5,367 nt of DNA from JBBDNV01 sp040877415 (GTDB lineage Bacteria; Planctomycetota; Planctomycetia; Pirellulales; PALSA-1355): NCBI GenBank assembly GCA_040877415.1, contig JBBDNV010000067.1, forward strand, positions 1 through 5,367. The letters are read 5' to 3'. The position numbers and the translations under genes are program-made. How positions within the stretch are numbered: the stretch's first letter is position 1; every line of letters starts with the position of its first letter. Under the pieces are notes generated by a model, which was given only the letters and a program-made list of their open reading frames with translations, did not search any database and was not told where the DNA came from. This document shows, in pieces, positions 1-5,367 of this stretch.

Positions 1-2549
1 TTCAAATCGTTGAATCCTCCCAACTTGATGCCGCATTCCAGCCCTTCGCGCACCTCGCGCGCGTCGTCCTTCTCCCGCTTGAGCGATTCCACCGCGTAAT
101 CGCCGATCACTCGATTTTCGCGAATCAACCGGGCCCGCGCGTTGCGCTGGACGATCCCCGACAACACGCGGCATCCGGCAATGGTGCCGACGCGGCTGAT
201 GGTGAAAGTTCGCTGCACCAGGGCGCGGCCCAATTCGATCTCGCGCTGTTCCGGTTCGAGCATGCCTTCCAGGGCGGCCTTCAGATCCTCGGTCAGCTTG
301 TAAATGATGTCGTAGCGGCGGATCTGCACACCCTTCACTTCGGCCAATAGACGCGCGTTTTCATCCGGCACGACGTTGAACCCGAAGATCACCGCGTCCG
401 AGGCGTCGGCCAGGTGCACGTCGGCCTCGGTAATGCCGCCGACCGTGGCCTGCAGGATCTTGATCTTGACTTCCGGGTGTGCGAGCTTCGTGAGCTCCTT
501 TTGAATGGCCTCGATCGAGCCGCGCACGTCGGCCCGCAGGATGATGTTGAGCGTTTGCACTTCTTTCTGGCTCAGCCGCTCGAACAGGTTTTCGAGCGTG
601 ACGTGATCGGGCACGATCCCCAGCGCGGCGCGGCGGCTCTTGCCGGCCCGTTTTTCGGCGATCTGCCGCGCGGTGGCGATATCGGGCAGCACGTAAAAAT
701 GTTCCCCGGCCGCCGGAGGCACGTTGAGCCCGGTGATGTTGACCGGCAACGAAGGCCCGGCCTCGTCGTGCAGGACGCCGACTCGCAAGGTGTCGTACAT
801 CGCTTTGACGCGTCCGTAGGCTGAGCCGCAAACTAGCGCGTCACCGATTCGCAGCGTGCCGGATTGCACGATCAGCTTGGCGATCACGCCGCGGCCTTCG
901 TGCAGTTCGGCCTCCAGGCACGTGCCGGTGGCGGCGCGGTCGGGATTGGCACGATAATCGCGCAGCTCGGCCAGCGTGAGCAGCGTTTCCAGCAGTTCGT
1001 CGATCCCCGTGCCTATGGTCGCGCTGGTTTTGACCACTTCGGTGTCCCCGCCCCATTCGGTGGGCAACAGCTCGGCGGCCGCCAGTTGCTGGTAGATGCG
1101 CTGCGTGTCGATGCCCGGCAGGTCGATCTTGTTGAGCGCGACGACGATCGGCACGCCGGCCGCCTTGGCATGGCTGATGGCTTCCTCGGTCTGCGGCATG
1201 ATGCCGTCGTCGGCCGCCACGACCAGCACGGCGATGTCGGTGACGTTGGCCCCCCGGGCCCTCATTTCGGTAAACGCTTCGTGACCGGGCGTGTCGACGA
1301 ACGAAATCCTGCGGGCGTCCTCGCCGATCTGGTAAGCGCGGATGTGCTGGGTGATGCCGCCGTGTTCGGCGCTGACGACGTCGGTGCCGATGATCCGATC
1401 CAAGAGCGAGGTCTTGCCGTGGTCGACGTGCCCCAGAAAGGTGATGACCGGCGGCCGCGGCGCCAACTGGGATTGATCGTCCTGCCCTTCGCGAAGTTGG
1501 GCCAGCGTCAGTTCGCCCAGGTCGACTTCGCGCTTGAAGTCCACCTCGACTCCCAGTTCCACGGCCAATAGCTCGGCCATGTCGGTTTCAATTTCCGAGT
1601 TGATGTTGGCCATCGTGCCCAGGCCGAGCAATTGCCGCAGCACCTGCTGCGCGGAAACGCCGATGGTTTCCGAAAAGCTGCGTATGGTGCAGGGGAGCGA
1701 GAGGGTGACCTTGCTTTTGCGGGGGGCGGCGGTGTTCGTGCCGGTGCGCTTGATCATGCGAGCCGCTGCGCGGCGTCGCGGCGTGGCGACCTCGTCGTCT
1801 TCCGTCGATCGCTGGTGGCTCTGGCCGGCGCGGCGGCGGTTGAGCTGTCGTTGTTCGCGGCCGACCGGCGCGGCCGGCTCGTCGAACTCCGGTTTGGCGC
1901 CGCGGCGTCCGCGCTGCACGGGGGGGACGCTTTCGCGGCTGATGTCTTTGCCCCGAGCGGGGCGTTCGCGCGCCGTCCTGCCGGGTCGAACCTGCTCGAC
2001 TACTTCGTGGGTTTCGCGGCGCTTGCCCTGGGTCTTGCGCACGTGGTCGATCAGCGGCTTGGTGCCGCTGCGACCGGCCGCCTTGATGGCGTCCATCGGC
2101 AATCGCAAATCGGGTTTTTGCGCCACCTCTTGCGGTTTGGCGGGCGGCGGCTGCGCAGGCGGGGGCAGCGGAGCCAGCTTGATCGCGGCCGGCTTGGGTG
2201 CGGGGATCTTGGGAGTGAGAGGGGGCTCGCCGTCGGAGGGTTTCTTTTTCTTGCGGTCCGCGAGGACGGGCACTTTTTCGGCGGTTGTGCCGGCCGGGGC
2301 GATATAGTCCTCGCGACGCACCGCCTCGGTGCCCGATTCGATGGCCGTTGCGCCGACCGGCGCGCGCAACCTCGACGGCGATCCCTTGCCGGTACCGCTC
2401 AAATAGGCTTTGACTCGCTCGGCTTCTTCATCGGTCAGGCTCGCTAGCGCGGAGCCTTTGCCGGTGACGCCCGCACTGGTGCAAATGTCGACCAGTACTT
2501 TGCTGTCGAGTTTGAGTTCTTTGGCTAACGAATAGATACGAACGGGCAA
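1..2549 (-). CDS. infB: Translation initiation factor IF-2 (partial, C-terminal end off the left edge)
   Basis: IF2 is the cytoplasmic GTPase that binds initiator fMet-tRNA on the 30S subunit and promotes 50S joining. The frame is open for 849 codons. Domains seen: an IF2_N helical module at about residues 1-52 (PVRIYSLAKELKLDSK); a low-complexity linker at about 53-275, with KKKK at 100-103, then Pro/Lys-rich and then Arg-rich; a second IF2_N-like module at about 280-345; and a G domain with G1 GHVDHGKT (373-380), G2 GGITQHI (397-403), G3 DTPGHE (419-424), G4 NKID (473-476) and G5 SA (509-510). Domain II follows at about 540-635, domain III from about 660 (LRADVRGS at 671-678), and the tRNA-binding domain IV from about 765. 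The last visible residues, GGFNDL, match the ECGI..FND stretch near the IF2 end, so about 20-30 residues are missing. The start is TTG at 2549: it has a well-spaced Shine-Dalgarno, and the in-frame TAG at 2619-2621 is followed by no ATG or GTG before the TTG. All GTPase motifs are intact. It probably shares a transcript with nusA. Confidence 0.97.
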   Translation of the reverse strand, partial: MPVRIYSLAKELKLDSKVLVDICTSAGVTGKGSALASLTDEEAERVKAYLSGTGKGSPSRLRAPVGATAIESGTEAVRREDYIAPAGTTAEKVPVLADRKKKKPSDGEPPLTPKIPAPKPAAIKLAPLPPPAQPPPAKPQEVAQKPDLRLPMDAIKAAGRSGTKPLIDHVRKTQGKRRETHEVVEQVRPGRTARERPARGKDISRESVPPVQRGRRGAKPEFDEPAAPVGREQRQLNRRRAGQSHQRSTEDDEVATPRRRAAARMIKRTGTNTAAPRKSKVTLSLPCTIRSFSETIGVSAQQVLRQLLGLGTMANINSEIETDMAELLAVELGVEVDFKREVDLGELTLAQLREGQDDQSQLAPRPPVITFLGHVDHGKTSLLDRIIGTDVVSAEHGGITQHIRAYQIGEDARRISFVDTPGHEAFTEMRARGANVTDIAVLVVAADDGIMPQTEEAISHAKAAGVPIVVALNKIDLPGIDTQRIYQQLAAAELLPTEWGGDTEVVKTSATIGTGIDELLETLLTLAELRDYRANPDRAATGTCLEAELHEGRGVIAKLIVQSGTLRIGDALVCGSAYGRVKAMYDTLRVGVLHDEAGPSLPVNITGLNVPPAAGEHFYVLPDIATARQIAEKRAGKSRRAALGIVPDHVTLENLFERLSQKEVQTLNIILRADVRGSIEAIQKELTKLAHPEVKIKILQATVGGITEADVHLADASDAVIFGFNVVPDENARLLAEVKGVQIRRYDIIYKLTEDLKAALEGMLEPEQREIELGRALVQRTFTISRVGTIAGCRVLSGIVQRNARARLIRENRVIGDYAVESLKREKDDAREVREGLECGIKLGGFNDL

Positions 2550-2556
2550 AATCCAG

Positions 2557-2564
2557 CTCCTCCC
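2557..2564 (-). promoter_or_regulatory. Strong Shine-Dalgarno of infB
   Basis: On the minus strand this reads GGGAGGAG, a near-ideal anti-16S match, with seven bases between it and the TTG at 2549-2547. It decides the infB start. The first ATG in the frame lies about 150 codons further in and would remove the conserved IF2_N module. The strong site probably compensates for the weak TTG codon. Confidence 0.85.
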
Positions 2565-2566
2565 AC

Positions 2567-2605
2567 GGTCGCGTCGCGGCTGGGCCGGCCAGCGCGGGCG
2601 CGACC
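2567..2605 (-). promoter_or_regulatory. GC-rich hairpin just upstream of the infB ribosome binding site
   Basis: Read as minus-strand RNA, the arms GGUCGCG (2605-2599) and CGCGACC (2573-2567) are perfect complements. Inside them CGCG/CGCG and CUGG/CCAG continue the stem around a CCGGC loop (2588-2584). They are interrupted only by a CC/A internal loop and one bulged C. This gives about 15 base pairs, nearly all G-C. The hairpin ends two bases before the GGGAGGAG site. No U-tract follows, so it does not look like an intrinsic terminator. A role in translational control, RNA processing or stability of the nusA-infB message is inference; the pairing itself is directly visible. Confidence 0.55.
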
Positions 2606-2618
2606 TGTCGAAAATTCC

Positions 2619-2627
2619 CTAGTTCAT
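2619..2627 (-). other. Start-stop micro-ORF (Met-Asn-stop) between nusA and infB
   Basis: ATG AAC TAG on the minus strand. It is preceded by GGGAGA (2641-2636), a Shine-Dalgarno-like run eight bases before the ATG. It begins 23 bases after the nusA stop and ends 13 bases before the hairpin that precedes infB. Its frame is the infB frame, and the TAG ends it well before the infB TTG. A two-residue product would have no function as a peptide. If the element is real, it would act by placing a ribosome there. Chance occurrence is quite possible. Confidence 0.3.
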
Positions 2628-2650
2628 AAACGCGGTCTCCCTGGTTGTCC

Positions 2651-4165
2651 TCACCCGTCGGTCGAAGCGGGCGGCGACGTGGCGGTCTCTCGGGACGAAC
2701 TTCCGTCACTTTCGGCGGGCGGACTTTCCGCCTTGGCCTGTGGACTATCCGCGGCGAGCCGGGGTGAGGGCCGCTCGGTGTCGGGCGGCGTCGTGGCTTC
2801 CAGAGCGGACTCGTGAGTTTCGTCTTCCACGGCGGCTAGGTTGGTCTCGCTTTCGGTGGCGGTTGCTTGCGAATCGCCTGTTGCGGATGCTTCGTGCGTG
2901 GCTTCGGCGGCTTGCCGTGTCTCGCGCTCGGCGGCGTCCGCGGCTTCGGCGACCGCCGTGGCGGCGTCAATGCGCTCTTGTTCCCGCTGTCGGCGCCGCT
3001 CGATCGCGGCGGCCTGCTCGGCCTCTTGCGCCTTGGTCTCGGCCTGGTCAATGATGGCCGTGGCCTCGTCCGCGGTCAATTCGCCCATTTCCATCAGGGC
3101 GTCGGGCTCGATGATCGACAAATCGTCATAGGACAAGAACCCCTCGCCGACCAGTTTCTCGCTCAGGCCCTCGTCGACCCCCTCGAGCGACGAGAAACCG
3201 GCCACGGCGCGCTCGATCGATTCGTCAAGCTCCTCGCGGGTCATGATCTCGATGTCCCAGCCGCACAACTTGCTGGCCAGCCGCACGTTCTGGCCGCGGC
3301 GCCCGATGGCGAGCGACAATTGGTCTTCGCGCACCAGCACGATGGCCCGGCCGAGCATCTGGCAGAGAATCACTTCCTCGACTTCGGCCGGCTGCAGGGC
3401 GTTGGGGATCAAGACCTGCAAGTCGTCGTTCCAGCGCACGATGTCGATCCGCTCGCCGGCCAGCTCGTCGACGATGTTCTTGATGCGATTGCCGCGCACG
3501 CCGACGCAGGCTCCGACGCAATCGACGCGCTGGTCGGAGCTGCTGACGGCCACTTTGCTGCGGTAGCCCGGCTCGCGCGCCATGGCGCGAATCTCGATGA
3601 CGCCGTCGGCAATTTCTGGGATTTCCTGCTCGAACAGCCGCTGGACCAGTTGGGGCCGCGTGCGGCTGAGGATCACCTTCACGCGGCTGCCGGCTTTGCG
3701 CACTTCGAAGACCGTGGCCCGCACGCGCTCGTTGGGGTGATGCGTTTCGCCGGGAATCTGCTCGCTGCGGGGCAGGATGGCCTCGACGTTGCTCAAGGAG
3801 ACCGTGGCCGCGCCGCCTTCATAGCGCTGGACCACGCCGGTGATCATCTGGCCGATCAATTCGTGGTATTCGTCGTAAAGCGCGTCGCGCTCCGCCTCGC
3901 GGATCTTCTGGATCATCACCTGCTTGGCGGTCTGCGCGCCGATCCGGCCGACGGTTTCTTCGGGATCGAGGGGAACCCCGTTGTGCGTGCCGCTGATGGA
4001 GCCGTCTTTGCGATCGATCTCGACCACGATGTCCTCTTCCTCGCCGTATTGCTTTTTGGCGGCCGAAACCAGGGCCGCTTCGATGGCGCTGAAGACGACT
4101 TCCTTTTCGACGTTCTTGTCTCGATGGATCGCGTCAATGATCCGCAAAAGTTCAGTGGCGTTCAT
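2651..4165 (-). CDS. nusA: Transcription termination/antitermination factor NusA
   Basis: NusA binds RNA polymerase and nascent RNA and modulates pausing, intrinsic termination and antitermination. The product is 504 residues. Order seen: RNAP-binding N-terminal domain at about 1-105; S1 at about 106-170 (VVQRYEGGAATVSL at 111-124); KH1 with its GxxG loop GVRG at 222-225 after VDCVGAC; KH2 with GRRG at 288-291 in LAIGRRGQNVRLAS; and one helix-hairpin-helix-like C-terminal unit at about 324-375. A charged Ala/Glu-rich helix-prone segment follows at about 376-425, then a disordered Ser/Thr/Pro/Glu tail to 504. The ATG at 4165 is chosen because MNATELLRIIDAI is the conserved family start. The frame stays open to an ATG at 4276, but those 37 codons look non-conserved. 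The Shine-Dalgarno is poor: AGGGG at 4183-4179, 13 bases from the ATG. infB follows after 101 bp, as in the standard nusA-infB operon. The core is complete; the tail exceeds the minimal NusA. Confidence 0.97.
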   Translation of the reverse strand: MNATELLRIIDAIHRDKNVEKEVVFSAIEAALVSAAKKQYGEEEDIVVEIDRKDGSISGTHNGVPLDPEETVGRIGAQTAKQVMIQKIREAERDALYDEYHELIGQMITGVVQRYEGGAATVSLSNVEAILPRSEQIPGETHHPNERVRATVFEVRKAGSRVKVILSRTRPQLVQRLFEQEIPEIADGVIEIRAMAREPGYRSKVAVSSSDQRVDCVGACVGVRGNRIKNIVDELAGERIDIVRWNDDLQVLIPNALQPAEVEEVILCQMLGRAIVLVREDQLSLAIGRRGQNVRLASKLCGWDIEIMTREELDESIERAVAGFSSLEGVDEGLSEKLVGEGFLSYDDLSIIEPDALMEMGELTADEATAIIDQAETKAQEAEQAAAIERRRQREQERIDAATAVAEAADAAERETRQAAEATHEASATGDSQATATESETNLAAVEDETHESALEATTPPDTERPSPRLAADSPQAKAESPPAESDGSSSRETATSPPASTDG

Positions 4166-4371
4166 GATGTGGCTGGATCCCCTCTCTCGTCGCTCGAATT
4201 GTCGGGCCAAGCCCTCGCAGCGTGAGTCTGTCGCCCGGAGGCGGTGATTTTCACGAGCGCCGCGGCCGTCCCTCACCGGATTGTCAAGCTACAACTCTGT
4301 CTCTCCGATAAAAACGCGTTGGTCACCGGCACGGTCGTTCTTTGGTTGCTAATTCTGCTGTTGTTCGCGCT
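4166..4371 (-). other. Gap between the ABC ATPase gene and nusA (nusA leader)
   Basis: This 206-bp stretch has no credible gene. Read on the minus strand it has a T5 run near 4316-4312, but the only stem before it is ACCG/CGGT (four pairs), too weak to call a terminator. Two mutually exclusive pairings share the bases at 4244-4247: a short GTGA-AAA-TCAC hairpin (4254-4244), and CGGTGA (4278-4273) with TCACCG (4247-4242). A four-pair GGGC-TTG-GCCC hairpin lies at 4214-4204. The gap is long enough to hold a nusA promoter and leader, but neither is proven. Confidence 0.5.
4282..4287 (-). promoter_or_regulatory. Possible -35 hexamer upstream of nusA
   Basis: The minus strand reads TTGACA, the sigma-70 type -35 consensus, about 117 bases before the nusA ATG. 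At 16-18 bases spacing the sequence is G/C only (CGCGGC), with no -10-like hexamer. It is therefore a lone match that may be chance. It is listed because the gap is where a nusA promoter would be expected. Confidence 0.15.
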
Positions 4372-5367
4372 TCACCCGCTCGGCGGCCGGCGCACCAGGT
4401 TTTCGCCCGTTTCCGGATCGAACACGTGGATCCGCCGTTCGTTCACGTGCGCCGTGACGCGCGTGCCCGGCCGCAAATCGGTGCGGGGGTCGGCCTTTGT
4501 TATTACGTACAAGTCCTCGTCTGGGTGCGGTTTGCAACTGTCATTGTCGGAAGACTTTCGAGCCTCCGCCCTCAACGTCGCCACGGTCGCGTCGCCGAGC
4601 ATTTCGACCAGCTCGACCACGGCGGCCAGGCCGCCTGCCGACGGCGGGGCCGAAATTCGCACGTCCTCGGGCCGGATGCCCAGCGTCGCCCGTCGGCCGG
4701 CGCGGGCGGCCGCGTCCAGCGGTCGAGCGGCCAGCGAAACGGTCCACTCGCCGCGCCGAAACGTCATGCCCGCGCGATCCACCAACTCGCCGGCGATGAA
4801 GTTCATCGCCGGTGTGCCGATAAAGCCCGCCACGAAGCGGTTGGCCGGCCAATCGTAAACCTCCATCGGCGGTCCTAGTTGTTGGACTTTTCCTTCGTTC
4901 ATCACCGCAATCCGCTCACCCAGCGTCAGGGCTTCGACCTGGTCGTGGGTGACGTAGACCATCGTGGCGCCGAGCCGCTGGTGGAGCTGCTTCAGCTCGC
5001 GACGCATTTCGACCCGCAGCTTGGCGTCCAGATTCGACAGCGGTTCGTCGAACAGGAACACGGCCGGATTGCGGACGATCGCTCGCCCCAGCGCTACCCG
5101 TTGTCGTTCTCCTCCCGACAGTTGCCGCGGAAAGCGCTCGAGCAAATCCTCGATTCCCAGAGTGCGGGCCGCCTCGCGCACCCGCTGGGCGATCGAAATC
5201 CGCCGCGCCGCCAGTTCCGCTTTCCTGTCGCTCGGCAGGGCCCACCGCCACAACCATCCAAATCCATTGACGTTTTCGCGCAGTTCCAATCCGAACGCCA
5301 TGTTCCGGTACACCGTCATGTGCGGATACAAGGCGTAGTTCTGGAACACCATCGCGATGTCCCGGTG
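4372..5367 (-). CDS. Carbohydrate-type ABC transporter ATP-binding protein, MalK/UgpC/MsmK-like (partial, N-terminus off the right edge)
   Basis: This is the cytoplasmic ATPase subunit that powers uptake, usually of sugars or glycerol-3-phosphate, by a CUT1 importer. 331 residues plus the stop are visible; roughly 80 N-terminal residues with Walker A are outside. Numbering from the edge: Q-loop Gln at 9 in MVFQNYALYPH; signature LSGGE at 83-87; Walker B VFLFDE ending in catalytic Glu108; D-loop SNLD at 111-114; H-loop His141 in VTHDQVEAL; NRFVAGFIGTPAMNF, typical of the MalK branch; and a TOBE/regulatory C-terminal domain with GIRPED at 230-235. Residues about 31-61 form an insertion of some 20 residues or more between Q-loop and signature compared with E. 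coli MalK as I recall it. The TOBE region has a hydrophilic extra loop at about 268-285. Substrate cannot be told: no permease or binding protein is in view, and such ATPases often serve several importers. The 206-bp gap to nusA gives no sign of a shared function. Confidence 0.93.
   Translation of the reverse strand, partial: HRDIAMVFQNYALYPHMTVYRNMAFGLELRENVNGFGWLWRWALPSDRKAELAARRISIAQRVREAARTLGIEDLLERFPRQLSGGERQRVALGRAIVRNPAVFLFDEPLSNLDAKLRVEMRRELKQLHQRLGATMVYVTHDQVEALTLGERIAVMNEGKVQQLGPPMEVYDWPANRFVAGFIGTPAMNFIAGELVDRAGMTFRRGEWTVSLAARPLDAAARAGRRATLGIRPEDVRISAPPSAGGLAAVVELVEMLGDATVATLRAEARKSSDNDSCKPHPDEDLYVITKADPRTDLRPGTRVTAHVNERRIHVFDPETGENLVRRPPSG

Noticed and set aside
864..1571. A 235-codon plus-strand open frame opposite the infB G domain
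   Set aside because: It is antisense to an unbroken, motif-complete GTPase, and its product resembles no family I know. Shadow of infB.
1632..2447. Overlapping plus-strand open frames (271 and 257 codons) opposite the infB linker
   Set aside because: Low-complexity Arg/Gly/Ala/Ser products mirror the repetitive GC-rich linker codons. Neither has a recognisable domain.
2567..2605. The infB hairpin as an intrinsic terminator
   Set aside because: The bases after the stem are GTGGGAGGAG, with no U-tract, and termination here would cut off infB.
2867..4225. A 452-codon plus-strand open frame opposite nusA
   Set aside because: It lies antisense to a clearly conserved gene, and its His/Asp/Leu/Ala/Gly-rich product has no recognisable domain. 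GC-rich codon bias in nusA easily keeps an opposite frame open.
4166..4276. Longer NusA start at 4276 adding 37 residues
   Set aside because: The added residues are Arg-rich and unlike any NusA N-terminus, while MNATELLRIIDAI at 4165 is the family start.
4310..4342. Intrinsic terminator after the ABC ATPase gene
   Set aside because: The T5 run is preceded only by a 4-bp ACCG/CGGT stem plus an AACGCGTT palindrome; too weak for a terminator call.
1..5367. Mobile element, CRISPR array, toxin-antitoxin or defence system
   Set aside because: No transposase, direct-repeat array, tRNA or paired small genes are seen. The window is filled by two housekeeping genes and a transporter ATPase.

Overview
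The window reads as a piece of a planctomycete chromosome, probably Pirellulales-like. The DNA is GC-rich, and the NusA core and the IF2 N-terminus resemble planctomycete versions as I remember them; no search was run. All three genes lie on the minus strand, so transcription runs from high to low coordinates.

Layout in transcription order. (1) 5367-4372: most of an ABC-transporter ATPase of the carbohydrate-uptake CUT1 type (MalK/UgpC/MsmK). Its start and Walker A lie beyond the right edge. (2) 4371-4166: a 206-bp gap that serves as the nusA leader. It has a lone TTGACA hexamer and weak hairpins, but no convincing promoter or terminator. (3) 4165-2651: complete nusA (504 aa), with the RNAP-binding N-terminal domain, S1, KH1, KH2, one helical C-terminal repeat, and a disordered Ala/Glu then Ser/Thr/Pro tail of about 125 residues. 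(4) 2650-2550: a 101-bp nusA-infB spacer. It holds a start-stop micro-ORF (Met-Asn-stop) with its own Shine-Dalgarno-like sequence. After that comes a strong GC-rich hairpin that ends two bases before the infB Shine-Dalgarno. (5) 2549-1: infB (translation initiation factor IF2), starting at TTG. It is complete except for roughly the last 20-30 residues, which lie off the left edge.

nusA-infB is the conserved core of the bacterial transcription/translation operon. NusA controls pausing, termination and antitermination by RNA polymerase, and IF2 is the GTPase that places initiator tRNA on the ribosome. The usual upstream partner rimP is not next to nusA, and ylxR and the L7Ae-like gene that often separate nusA from infB are missing. 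The transporter ATPase looks like an unrelated neighbour. I see no mobile element, CRISPR array, tRNA or rRNA. The long plus-strand open frames opposite nusA and infB are best explained as GC-driven shadows. The most unusual structure is the micro-ORF plus hairpin in the nusA-infB spacer.
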